DNA from: Leptospira vanthielii serovar Holland str. Waz Holland = ATCC 700522
GTDB lineage: Bacteria; Spirochaetota; Leptospiria; Leptospirales; Leptospiraceae
Direction of reading: 5' to 3'
NCBI RefSeq assembly: GCF_000332455.1
Contig: NZ_AOGY02000028.1
Coordinates: forward strand, 22,336-86,335
DNA: 64,000 nt
Shown here: positions 28,663 through 37,328 of the stretch, in pieces
How the letters are laid out: each line of letters begins with the position of its first letter
Position numbering within the stretch: position 1 is the stretch's first letter
Program-made: the position numbers and the translations under genes
Notes under the pieces: generated by a model
Database searches by the model: none
Told to the model about the DNA's origin: nothing
What the model saw: only the letters and a program-made list of their open reading frames with translations

Positions 28663-30001
28663 CAAAACATTTTCCTAAATTTCGTAAGTAAGTAGCCTCA
28701 GCCAAACTGAGATCCCTCTTCCCTAACAAAAGGTTTTTTTCACGATTGATTAAATCGTTTTCGATAATATCCCAATTTTCAAAACTAATCAGTCCATTGG
28801 AATATTGGGATCTAGCAATCATCGCACGAATCTCGGATGCTTTATAAAATTCTGTTAACACTAATAATTGTTCCGAAGTATTTTTAAAATTCAGGTGGGA
28901 CTGTTCCAAAGAAAACGAAAGTGTATTCCTTTTCGAATCTCTTATATGAATGGATTTTTCATATTCCGTTTTGGCAATTTTTACATTATAATAATCCCTC
29001 CCACCATTAAACAAGGGATAGGTTAAATTTAATCCAAAACTATAGTTTCTTGGTTTGGGTAACCAAACATCATCTTGCCTCGTCACTGTGGCGCTTAAAT
29101 TGAGATCAGGATAAAAACCAGCTTCCGCAACACCAATATTGGCCTGAGCTGCTCGCACTTTCGATTGTTCAGCCATAACGGACGGATGTGATTCTAATAA
29201 TGATTCCTTATCTTTTTCTGAGTACTTTTTCTCAAAAATTGGTTCATAAATAAATTCAGAATTGATATTAATATCCAATCGATTGGCAATCACTCTCTCT
29301 ACTTCATTCAAATTACTTTCAAATAAACGGAAAGCTGAGGATACTTCAAATTCGGATTGTTTCACAAAGGATTCGCTGAGTAAAAAACTTCCCTTGTGTT
29401 CCCGACCCACTTCATAACGAAGTTTTACCAAATCTCGATTTTTTGTGCGTCTATCTCTAATTTTTTCAGAAAGTTGATGAAGTTCTTTTGCATACAACAT
29501 TTGTGCATAACCCGACTTCAATTCAAAACAAATTTTTAGCCTTGAATCGTGTAATGTTTGTTTGGCTGCCTGAAGTAATGCTTCTGTTTTATCGATTCCA
29601 CTTTTATCTCGGAATCCAGCAAACAGGTTTTGGTTTGTACTCAGTCCCACCGAATACCGATTGACTGCTGTTGGTCTGGACTCCCCCGAACTTGATGTTT
29701 GTGTTGTATTTGAACCCGTGTTTGCCCCATTGATCAAAGGATCATTGACAGTACCCGATCCACTAAAGTTTGCAGAAGATTGTCTTGCGGAAGCCAATAC
29801 ATTGACTGTTGGTAAGTAGGCAGCATAACTTTTTTCGTTTTCAAAAAAAGCTTTGTCATAATCAGCCTTGGCAGATAAAAATTCTGGATTGGATTGTAGG
29901 GCTGTTTGCCAGAGTTCTTTCACCTGGACCGGTTTTGCAGACAAAGTGACCAATCCAGGTACTCCCAAAATAACAAATATAAATCGACTCAACTTCACCA
30001 T
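28652..30001 (-). CDS. TolC-family outer-membrane efflux protein
   Basis: About 449 residues. I start it at the ATG at 30001 because this gives a clean signal peptide (MVKLSRFIFVILGVPGLVTLSA); a TTG start 63 bases upstream is possible but adds a polar leader. Two long alpha-helical repeats typical of TolC are visible (for example SHPSVMAEQSKVRAAQANIGVAEAGFYPDLNL, read in pieces). A Ser/Thr/Asn-rich loop lies near residues 85-110. It forms the outer-membrane duct of the efflux system encoded downstream. Confidence 0.88.
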   Translation of the reverse strand: MVKLSRFIFVILGVPGLVTLSAKPVQVKELWQTALQSNPEFLSAKADYDKAFFENEKSYAAYLPTVNVLASARQSSANFSGSGTVNDPLINGANTGSNTTQTSSSGESRPTAVNRYSVGLSTNQNLFAGFRDKSGIDKTEALLQAAKQTLHDSRLKICFELKSGYAQMLYAKELHQLSEKIRDRRTKNRDLVKLRYEVGREHKGSFLLSESFVKQSEFEVSSAFRLFESNLNEVERVIANRLDININSEFIYEPIFEKKYSEKDKESLLESHPSVMAEQSKVRAAQANIGVAEAGFYPDLNLSATVTRQDDVWLPKPRNYSFGLNLTYPLFNGGRDYYNVKIAKTEYEKSIHIRDSKRNTLSFSLEQSHLNFKNTSEQLLVLTEFYKASEIRAMIARSQYSNGLISFENWDIIENDLINREKNLLLGKRDLSLAEATYLRNLGKCFDED

Positions 30002-30057
30002 GTAATAAACCCAAGTTTGATGGGAAAAGTTCCGCAGATTTGAAATTTTAAAAAAAT

Positions 30058-31005
30058 TTACCAACTTCCGGAACTACCTCCTCCTCCAAAACTTCCACCA
30101 CCACCACTAAAACCGCCGGACCTAGAGCTACCCCCACTACTGCTTGACCAACCTCTGCCACTACTGCCTGAACTGCGATAAGATCCACCGAAGATTCCCT
30201 TTTTCATTCGCATACGACCGTGTGGAGTCAAAAGATGATAGAGTTTATACAAACCGATTCCAATGGCATAAGTTAAAAATACGGAAGCACCAATATTGGC
30301 ACCATGAATGGCAGTGGGAAACAAACTCCAAAAAGGAAATAAAAAGAAATAGATAAACCAACCAATATAGGGTGCGTTAGCTGCTACATAAGTAAAAATT
30401 CCTAAAATTAACAAAACAAAAACGGAGACAAAAATTTTTACTTGATAAGGAATTTCATCTTGTCCCTCCGATAGTTTACCCAAAAAAGATAGAGGACCTA
30501 GATGTGAATAATCTTCGGGAGACGAAGCTGTATAAGAACCATCAATGGCGTCAATAATCGCATTCACACCATTTTGAATTCCTGATTCAAAATCACCCTT
30601 TTTAAAATAAGGTTTAATCTCTTTTTCAATGATTTGATGACATAAAACATCCGTTAAACTTCCTTCCAATCCATATCCGACTTCAATTCTTAATTTGCGG
30701 TCATTTAGGGCGATTAACAATAAAACTCCATTGTCCTTTTTCTTTTGTCCGAGTTTCCATTCTTCAGCAACTTTGATTGAATATTCTTCTAAAACCTCTC
30801 CATCTAGGGAAGGGATTACAAGAACGGCAATTTGATTACTTGTTTTACTTTCTTGGTCTTTGAGTTGTCTTTCTAAAGCAGATACAAACCCAGGATCTAA
30901 AGTCCAAGTTTCGTCCATCACTCTAGTTTTTAAAGTGGGAACATCTTTTGCTTGGACAAGAATGGGGAAAACGAAAAGAAGGGAAAAAAACAATATCCTC
31001 TGCAT
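30058..31005 (-). CDS. TPM-domain (YgcG-like) membrane protein with Gly/Ser-rich tail
   Basis: A 315-residue protein. A signal peptide (cleavage after VQA) is followed by a TPM domain (about 25-150: QLKDQESKTSNQIAVLVIPS, WKLGQKKKDNGVLLLIAL, IEVGYGLEGSLTD). Two transmembrane segments (about 188-240) and a low-complexity GGGGS-type tail (about 270-315) complete it. This architecture is that of YgcG/Psb32-like proteins, with TPM domains thought to help membrane-protein repair. It is encoded 56 bases upstream of the TolC gene in the same direction and may belong to the efflux transcript. Confidence 0.87.
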   Translation of the reverse strand: MQRILFFSLLFVFPILVQAKDVPTLKTRVMDETWTLDPGFVSALERQLKDQESKTSNQIAVLVIPSLDGEVLEEYSIKVAEEWKLGQKKKDNGVLLLIALNDRKLRIEVGYGLEGSLTDVLCHQIIEKEIKPYFKKGDFESGIQNGVNAIIDAIDGSYTASSPEDYSHLGPLSFLGKLSEGQDEIPYQVKIFVSVFVLLILGIFTYVAANAPYIGWFIYFFLFPFWSLFPTAIHGANIGASVFLTYAIGIGLYKLYHLLTPHGRMRMKKGIFGGSYRSSGSSGRGWSSSSGGSSRSGGFSGGGGSFGGGGSSGSW

Positions 31006-31053
31006 ACAAGGATATTGATTTTAAAACATTCGGTTACAAGAATTTTTTATCGA

Positions 31054-32652
31054 CTACTTATGGATTCGAGTGGCTCCATAATAAGCAGAGATTGGTTTTA
31101 GGTCCTCAAAACCAATCAAATTCACTTGCCCACCTCTAAGTTCGTAGTCTCGTTTGAAACTTTGCAAAAATTCAATGGCCGAAAAACCAATCATTTTTAC
31201 ATTCTTATCAAACTTAAGATCCACTCGTTCACCAGGTGTAATTTTTCTAAACAAAAGTTTTAACGAAATCATGTTAGAAAATAACAACGCATGTTTTACA
31301 TCCAATACATGAACCTTATTTTCTGATTTAACAGTGATGTCAGCCACAAAGATATAACGAAGAGGGACTCCGAAATATATTTGAATCAAAATAGCAGTTA
31401 TAATACCACAGAATACACCAACTAACAAATCCTCTACTATGGTAAGCACTACTGTCACTGTAAAAATGACAATTTGATCCCATCCCTTTTCGTAAGTTTC
31501 TTTGAAAACATGAGGGGAAGCCAATCGGAATCCTACCATAATCAAAATCCCTGCAAGCGATGCTAGAGGAATCTTATGGATCAGACCTGGTAAAAGCAAA
31601 ATGAAAAAAAGTAAAAAGAGTCCATGGAAAAAATTGGACCAACGTGTTTTTGCACCATTGTCCATATTGGCTGAGGACCGAACCACCTCGGCAATGATTG
31701 GCAATCCTCCAATCCAACCTAAAAGGAAGTTACCTGCCCCTTTTGCGAGCAACTCACGATCCATATTTGATTGACGTCGATACGGATCTGTATTATCAAC
31801 GGCAGTCGCAGTTAACAATGATTCAATGCTTGCAATAAGAGCAATCGTAATTACCATCACCCAAAAGATTCCATCCTTCCATCTCGAAAAATCTGGAAAG
31901 GTAATTCCGTCAGAAATATGATCTGGTAAGTTTACTAACTTTTCCGGTCCAATTTTATAAGTTTGGTCAAGCAAAGTATAAGAATGTTCATCTGCTAAAT
32001 CAAATACCACACCAAGGGCAATCCCAACTAACACTGCAACGAGTGGTGCCGGTAGTTTTTTCACGATAGGATTTTTGATTTTAGCTAAAACGGCAATGAT
32101 CACAATGGCTGAGATTCCAATGATTGCCACTTCCGGATTCACGAAAGAAAAACTAAAAGGAATTTCTAAAAGTAATCCCCCGATCGTTTTGGCTTTGGGA
32201 GTAATTCCAAGAGCTACATAAAACTGTTTAGAAATAATGATAATCCCAATGGCCGCCATCATTCCATGGACTACAGATATGGGAAAATAAACGGTAAGAT
32301 TTCCTGCTTTAACCAAACCCAAAACCACTTGAATGGCTCCTGCAATCACAATAGCCGCAAGTGTAAGTTCAAAACCAAGTTTTGCATCCCCACCACCTAA
32401 CACCATGATCGAGTTCAAAACAACAGCAATTAGGCCGGCCGCAGGACCATTGATCGTAAGATGAGATCCACTTAACAAAGAAGCTATGATTCCACCAACG
32501 ATACCGGAAAAAATTCCGGCCATAGGGGGCGCTCCAGAAGCGAGTGAGATCCCCAAACAAAGGGGCAACGCAATCAGAAACACAATAAAACCGGACACTA
32601 TGTCCGATCGCCAATTTTCCTTTAATCCGGGTAACCAATCTTTTGGAACCAT
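31054..32652 (-). CDS. SulP-family anion permease with STAS domain
   Basis: A 532-residue inner-membrane transporter. About 12-14 helices start with SGFIVFLIALPLCLGISLASGAPP, the SulP family signature region. A STAS domain occupies the cytoplasmic C-terminus (about 440-525). Members move sulfate, bicarbonate or other anions; BicA-like bicarbonate uptake and sulfate uptake are both possible. AGGGA precedes the ATG. It is divergent from the porin gene. Confidence 0.9.
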   Translation of the reverse strand: MVPKDWLPGLKENWRSDIVSGFIVFLIALPLCLGISLASGAPPMAGIFSGIVGGIIASLLSGSHLTINGPAAGLIAVVLNSIMVLGGGDAKLGFELTLAAIVIAGAIQVVLGLVKAGNLTVYFPISVVHGMMAAIGIIIISKQFYVALGITPKAKTIGGLLLEIPFSFSFVNPEVAIIGISAIVIIAVLAKIKNPIVKKLPAPLVAVLVGIALGVVFDLADEHSYTLLDQTYKIGPEKLVNLPDHISDGITFPDFSRWKDGIFWVMVITIALIASIESLLTATAVDNTDPYRRQSNMDRELLAKGAGNFLLGWIGGLPIIAEVVRSSANMDNGAKTRWSNFFHGLFLLFFILLLPGLIHKIPLASLAGILIMVGFRLASPHVFKETYEKGWDQIVIFTVTVVLTIVEDLLVGVFCGIITAILIQIYFGVPLRYIFVADITVKSENKVHVLDVKHALLFSNMISLKLLFRKITPGERVDLKFDKNVKMIGFSAIEFLQSFKRDYELRGGQVNLIGFEDLKPISAYYGATRIHK

Positions 32653-32819
32653 AATAATCCCTCGCTACCAGCCGAAAGCTGCTTAATACCAAACTGCCAA
32701 TGGGTTCAGTGAATGGAACTAGTTTTCATAATACGAAATGTTTTTCGTAAATTATTCTTCCTATATTTTTGTCTAATTTCAGAGATGGAAATTGTCCCTT
32801 CCGAATTCAGGAGAACCAA

Positions 32820-34772
32820 ATGGAGCTTATCATGAATAAACCTAAAAAAAATATTTATATAAAATCGTTCTTTTTTCAAGAATACAAGAGCAAATTCAAA
32901 ACCAAAAAGATCCTTAGTATTGTTTTGATATCGCAATTTTTATTTCTATTCAATCCACCTTTAGCATCTGAGCCAAAAACGGAAGAGTCAATCATCATAA
33001 AAACCACTCCCGCAGAAACACAAAACTCGGATGGAACCACAACAGTTTCCAAACCCTATGTTTCTTCCATGAAAGAGAAGGGAATTGATCCTGAATACAA
33101 CCGTCACATGTTTGTAGAACCCGAGTTATCAAAACATTCATCGAACTCACAGCAGTTCTGGTTAAACGATGTATTGCGGTTTGGTTTGTATTTACGACCC
33201 AGACAAGAATCCAGATACAATCTAGATTTTAATGCCTCTGACAAAGGTTATATTGACAGAACCATTCAAACATCATCGATTTATTTTATCTTTGATCCCA
33301 GTCCCTATATACAAGCAAAAGTAACTCTCCAAGATGCTCGTGTTTGGGGAGGGGAATCCCCCGCTTCCTCTGGCGATATCCGGGCCAACTTCTTTAACAA
33401 CACCGCAGATATTTATTCTAAAAACCAAACGAATGCAGTATCCCTAAACCAAACAGGCGTAAGGGAAGCGTTTTTAACACTAAACCAACTCCCCCTTCAT
33501 TCTAAATTACAAGTAGGACGACAAATTTGGGCTTACGGCGACCAACGAATGATAGGTGGTGGGAACTGGACTGTCAATGGACTTTCCTTTGATGGGATTA
33601 GGCTTATGTTTAACTATGACAATTTTAAGATCCACTTTTTAATGGCAAGACCCTACTGGACCCAAAGTGGAACCAATGGTGTGGTGTCAGCCAATGATCC
33701 AAAACTCAATTCCGCCGCCACAGGAACGGACACAACCTTAATCGGAACCTACAATAGTTTTACCATTCCTGACTGGGTTACCTTGGATCTTTACAGTTTG
33801 GGAGTAGTTCGGAAATGGAAAAAAAATTCATACAATCCTATCACAGGCCTGCCCACATCTTCTATTGATGATCCACTCGCAGCCAACAGAAGTAGACAAA
33901 ACCAAAACTTAATCACCACCGGATTTCGCCTTACCAACAGAACTAAAGGAAACTTCCTTCCCGAAGGAAAATCTTGGGATTTCACATGGGAATCTGCTTT
34001 CCAAACAGGAACTAGCGGACGACGAATCCAAGACCCTTATCTAAAAGAATACCTTCCCAATGAATATGACAACACAAGAACCGAAAGAGAAAAGTATACA
34101 GGCCAAATGCATGTGTTCCAAACGGGATATACTTTTTTCAAAAAACTAAGATTAGGTGGTCAAGTGTTGTACGCATCCGGCGATAAAAATAGGGCCGATG
34201 CATCTATATCCACATTCCAAACTTTAGCCAATCCAAGATTCGGAGTGATTCCTTATTTTAATAGTGTGGCAGGAATTTCAGAAAATATCAACGCACAGAA
34301 CCTATATTCTAAATCGGTAAGTATCACTTACCAAACGGAATCCTTTGGTGAATTCCAAGTTACTTATTTTCAAAACGATAAAGCAGAAAAACAAGACGCA
34401 TGGTATGCCATCAGTGGTGTCGCCAATTCCACAAGTTCTCTCGGTGAAAAAAATCCTTATCCCGTATCGGCTGACAAAGGTAGTACAGAAAATTATTCCA
34501 ACAATTCTTATTCGTCACCCTATGCATTAGGAAAACGGATTTATACGGAAGTGGATGTAACTTGGCACGGACAAATCAATGATTTTGTTTCTCTATGGAT
34601 GGGATTTGGGTATTTGAACGCAGGAGACTCCATCCGCAACTATCGAAATAACAAAATCCAATACAACACAACCACACAATCCTTCGAATGGAACCAAAAC
34701 TACTTACAAGGCAAAAACCAACTGGCTCGGGATGCTTATATGGCTTATGCCCAAATCAACGCTGCTTTTTAA
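32820..34772 (+). CDS. Alginate-export-type outer-membrane beta-barrel protein
   Basis: About 650 residues. I start at the ATG 32820 because AGGAG lies seven bases upstream; the longer open frame from 32769 has no such site. After an unusually long N-terminal region with a hydrophobic signal (LSIVLISQFLFLFNPPLA) the mature protein is a barrel with aromatic-rich strands (RFGLYLRPRQESRYN, KLQVGRQIWAYGDQR, GLSFDGIRLMFNY). This layout matches the alginate_exp (AlgE-like) family. The substrate in this organism is not known. It is followed 60 bases later by a TetR regulator. Confidence 0.82.
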   Translation: MELIMNKPKKNIYIKSFFFQEYKSKFKTKKILSIVLISQFLFLFNPPLASEPKTEESIIIKTTPAETQNSDGTTTVSKPYVSSMKEKGIDPEYNRHMFVEPELSKHSSNSQQFWLNDVLRFGLYLRPRQESRYNLDFNASDKGYIDRTIQTSSIYFIFDPSPYIQAKVTLQDARVWGGESPASSGDIRANFFNNTADIYSKNQTNAVSLNQTGVREAFLTLNQLPLHSKLQVGRQIWAYGDQRMIGGGNWTVNGLSFDGIRLMFNYDNFKIHFLMARPYWTQSGTNGVVSANDPKLNSAATGTDTTLIGTYNSFTIPDWVTLDLYSLGVVRKWKKNSYNPITGLPTSSIDDPLAANRSRQNQNLITTGFRLTNRTKGNFLPEGKSWDFTWESAFQTGTSGRRIQDPYLKEYLPNEYDNTRTEREKYTGQMHVFQTGYTFFKKLRLGGQVLYASGDKNRADASISTFQTLANPRFGVIPYFNSVAGISENINAQNLYSKSVSITYQTESFGEFQVTYFQNDKAEKQDAWYAISGVANSTSSLGEKNPYPVSADKGSTENYSNNSYSSPYALGKRIYTEVDVTWHGQINDFVSLWMGFGYLNAGDSIRNYRNNKIQYNTTTQSFEWNQNYLQGKNQLARDAYMAYAQINAAF

Positions 34773-34832
34773 GAAAAACGTTCGATTTTTGTATGGATTT
34801 GAATACAATGGAGGTCAGATTGATTCAAATCC

Positions 34833-35450
34833 ATGTTGGAAGCTTCAAACAAACAAAGACGGATTCGCAACAGCCTCTCTCGTGAGGAAATTAGAAACGT
34901 TTCCCTCCTGATTTTAAAAGAAGAAGGATTGGACGGTCTATCTATGCGAAAGATAGCCAACAGGCTCGGTTGCAGCGTTGCCAGTCCCTATTCCTATTAC
35001 GAAAGCCAAATTGACTTAGTCCAAGATTTAATCAAATCGGGGGAAGATGAACTTCTTTCTATGTTGAAAAAAGGAAGTGCCGATGTGGAAACCGGTTCGG
35101 CCTTCCAACAATTAGCTGCCATTGCCCGTTCCTATTTTAACTTTGCAAGCAACAACCGCGAACTACATAAAGTAATGTTTGTGACCGACTACGGCGGAGT
35201 ACATAGAAAGGCCTTCCCACAATTGCCAAAAAGTTATCGTTTCTTTTTAGAAACGGTGCGTATTGGTTTTGAATCTGGCGAAATTCCGTATCCAAAAAAT
35301 GAATACCCAGCCATTGCTCGGATGATGTGGAGTTGGATGTATGGAGTGATTGTTTTGGACATGACAGGAATGCTTCGGAAACGAAAAGGTTCAGGAAATC
35401 CCATTGAAGAAGGGATTTCCTACTTTCAAAAACTTCTTAGTAAAAAATAA
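34833..35450 (+). CDS. TetR-family transcriptional regulator
   Basis: A 205-residue regulator with a TetR helix-turn-helix at about 15-60 (LKEEGLDGLSMRKIANRLGCSVASPYSYYES). The C-terminal half resembles the WHG/TetR_C_33 group (GVIVLDMTGML). It lies downstream of the porin gene on the same strand and may control it or be autoregulated. Its 3-prime end is one base from the stop of the convergent acyltransferase gene. Confidence 0.87.
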   Translation: MLEASNKQRRIRNSLSREEIRNVSLLILKEEGLDGLSMRKIANRLGCSVASPYSYYESQIDLVQDLIKSGEDELLSMLKKGSADVETGSAFQQLAAIARSYFNFASNNRELHKVMFVTDYGGVHRKAFPQLPKSYRFFLETVRIGFESGEIPYPKNEYPAIARMMWSWMYGVIVLDMTGMLRKRKGSGNPIEEGISYFQKLLSKK

Positions 35451-35451
35451 A

Positions 35452-36210
35452 CTAACTTACGCTTGGTGAGACATCGAGTCCATCATTATCTAAATCCAAA
35501 CTTCCCTCGACTTCGGTAGAAACCGAAACAGAAGTTCCTTTTTCTTTCAATCGAACGAGTTCACTACGAATATAAGTGATTGTTTCTGGTGCATCGGTCA
35601 CTTCCCAAATTGGATTCCCAACAGACATTCGCATTGGTTTGTTCAAATTGTATGCATCCAAATACAAGGGAATGATTGGTAAGTTATATCGTTTGCTTAG
35701 AACGACCATACCAGGATATAGTTTTCTATTCTTACGAAATCCGCGGTACCAAGTACCTTCCGGAAAAATTCCGATTCCTAAATTGCCGCGTCCAATCCGA
35801 CGTTTAAAATCTTTAATGGTAGCAGGATCTGATTCACTTCTGTTCAGCGGAATCAAATCTATGGACTTTACAATTCCTTTCACCATTTGTTCTTTTCTAT
35901 ACAACCATTTTCTTTTTTTCCCTTTATTGGGAATTCCAGAATCATAACTTGTGAGTGCTGTTGTATAAATTCCATATCGTTTGAGAACACCACGAATCAC
36001 AAAAGCATCATAAGGCATGGTAATCGCTTTTAAAAATTTATTTCTGGGTTTGATATGGTTTGAAATTAGGATGATAGATCGACCATTCAACTTACGCAAG
36101 ATATGGTCGTTTTGAATTTCAACTTTTTTGTTTCCATACTTCAGACGCATTGGTTTCACCACTACCCACATAAGCACAAATCCGATGGATCTTCCCACAT
36201 AATAGAACAT
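35452..36210 (-). CDS. PlsC-like lysophospholipid acyltransferase with HX4N in place of HX4D
   Basis: About 252 residues, starting at the ATG with AGAGGA upstream; a longer frame to 36270 lacks a ribosome site. A hydrophobic N-terminal helix (FVLMWVVVKPM) anchors it. The acyltransferase blocks are recognisable: ILISNHIKPRN (block I), a GIGIFPEGTW block III, and LPIIPLYLDAYN (block IV). In the family block I is NHX4D with His/Asp as charge relay; here the Asp position is Asn (AAT codon), so activity is uncertain or the specificity altered. A low-complexity Ser/Val/Asp tail ends the protein. Confidence 0.8.
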   Translation of the reverse strand: MFYYVGRSIGFVLMWVVVKPMRLKYGNKKVEIQNDHILRKLNGRSIILISNHIKPRNKFLKAITMPYDAFVIRGVLKRYGIYTTALTSYDSGIPNKGKKRKWLYRKEQMVKGIVKSIDLIPLNRSESDPATIKDFKRRIGRGNLGIGIFPEGTWYRGFRKNRKLYPGMVVLSKRYNLPIIPLYLDAYNLNKPMRMSVGNPIWEVTDAPETITYIRSELVRLKEKGTSVSVSTEVEGSLDLDNDGLDVSPSVS

Positions 36211-36361
36211 AAATTTTCCTCTTATTCTGTAAGTGCCCAAAAACTCAATTTGGTTGCAAAAGTTTACCAAAGATTTTCGCTACAATTCGAAGTCATTTCT
36301 GTATCAAATGAAACCTTAAAGATCTCCCTATCTTGGCTTTAAAAATTTGACAATTCCTCCG

Positions 36362-36470
36362 TTGGCGAAATCCTGGGAAATACCTTCTGGGAGGAAACAG
36401 GTGTAATTCCTGTGCTGACCCGCAACTGTAATCCAAATCAAAGTTTGGTGAGCCAGATCTTCCCCGTAAA
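36362..36470 (+). ncRNA. Cobalamin riboswitch
   Basis: Conserved core elements appear in order: GGGAGGAAACAGGTG, AATTCC, GCTGACCCGCAACTGTAA, and GAGCCAGATCTTCCCC. These match the cobalamin riboswitch consensus (GGGAA..GGTG..AATCC..GC-GCCCCGCAACTGTAA..GAGCCAGgaga). The internal hairpin CCAAA (36433-36437) / TTTGG (36444-36448) is very short, so this is a compact variant. It lies upstream of two lipoprotein genes in the same direction, and vitamin B12 should repress them. The 36211-36670 gene-free stretch holds only this leader and the hairpins listed separately. Confidence 0.92.
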
Positions 36471-36533
36471 GTCTACCTCGTGGTTATGGAACTTTACACA
36501 CTGATTTCAAATGTCCTCCATTTGGATACAGGG

Positions 36534-36552
36534 GCCCCGAAGGCATCGGGGC
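36534..36552 (+). promoter_or_regulatory. GC-rich hairpin in the riboswitch leader
   Basis: Perfect 7-bp stem GCCCCGA / TCGGGGC with loop AGGCA. No T-tract follows, so it is unlikely to be an intrinsic terminator. Its position after the core suits the regulatory hairpin whose loop contacts loop L5 in cobalamin riboswitches, though I could not confirm loop complementarity. Confidence 0.6.
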
Positions 36553-36641
36553 ACCCGAAACAATCAAAGACTATATTTGTATTTTAGGTACCAATCTCAA
36601 GGAGCCTAACAGCAGTTTGTTTATTTTTGTATCGGAGTTCC

Positions 36642-36662
36642 CCTAAATTCAAACCATTTAGG
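36642..36662 (+). promoter_or_regulatory. Hairpin covering the Shine-Dalgarno site of the B12-controlled lipoprotein gene
   Basis: Arms CCTAAAT (36642-36648) and ATTTAGG (36656-36662) pair perfectly around a 7-base loop. The 3-prime arm contains the first half of the Shine-Dalgarno AGGAG (36660-36664), six bases before the ATG at 36671. Closing the hairpin would hide the ribosome site. This fits a riboswitch acting on translation. Confidence 0.6.
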
Positions 36663-36670
36663 AGACTTCT

Positions 36671-37300
36671 ATGAATCGAACACTCAAAACCACCGCCCTT
36701 TCCCTGATTTTACTCGCACAAATCATCGCCTGCCAAACAGAAAAACAAGTTTCGGAATCAGATGCCAATAATAAATTATTACTAGGACTTGCTGTTGGCA
36801 GTGCCTTATCTACTTCCTTTTTATTGGATTATAATGGACAGTGGAACGCAGGTTATACTTATAATTCCAGCGGACAAATGACAGGAACACCCAATGGACG
36901 ACTGATCATTGCAACCAACGCAGATGGTTCAGGAAGTATCATTTCTGGATTTAATTCCGATGCAAACTACTTTGGTGGAGGAGATACCACTTATCGAATT
37001 CTTTCTTTTGACAAAGCCACTCGCAGACTTTACTACCAAAATACTCCTGGTGGAAATAACTTTTCAAAATCTTCTTTTGGAAGAATCGATTATACCCCGG
37101 TGACAAAATCTGGATGTGAACTTGGGGCTTCAAAATGTTTTTATTATTGTGAAGCCGTTTCGGGAAAAACAACACTGGCAGAAGTGCAAGCAAGTACAGT
37201 AACAAGCAATCCAACAAATTACGCAACCAATGGTTGTGGTGGGTTTACTTTCAGTAGAGCACTTTCAAGAACTGAAAACTCGACTTGGACTGGACTTTAA
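36671..37300 (+). CDS. Lipoprotein under cobalamin riboswitch control
   Basis: A 209-residue lipoprotein (signal ending AQIIAC, lipidated Cys21). The mature part is Asn/Gly/Ser/Tyr-rich and beta-like (LLDYNGQWNAGYTY), with a short C-terminal cysteine group (GCELGASKCFYYC, NGCGG) likely forming disulphides. I do not recognise the family. Control by a B12 leader suggests a role in corrinoid capture or handling at the surface, analogous in position to accessory lipoproteins of B12 uptake loci, but no transporter gene lies nearby. The next lipoprotein gene begins 28 bases later and should be co-regulated. Confidence 0.8.
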   Translation: MNRTLKTTALSLILLAQIIACQTEKQVSESDANNKLLLGLAVGSALSTSFLLDYNGQWNAGYTYNSSGQMTGTPNGRLIIATNADGSGSIISGFNSDANYFGGGDTTYRILSFDKATRRLYYQNTPGGNNFSKSSFGRIDYTPVTKSGCELGASKCFYYCEAVSGKTTLAEVQASTVTSNPTNYATNGCGGFTFSRALSRTENSTWTGL

Positions 37301-37328
37301 GAAATAGTTTCGTACATTGGGGGATGTG

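Noticed and set aside
30058..31005. Gly/Ser-rich tail of the TPM protein as a tandem repeat or mobile element
   Set aside because: It is low-complexity coding sequence typical of this family.
36534..36552. GC-rich hairpin read as an intrinsic terminator of the riboswitch
   Set aside because: No run of T follows it; a translational mechanism with the downstream hairpin fits better.
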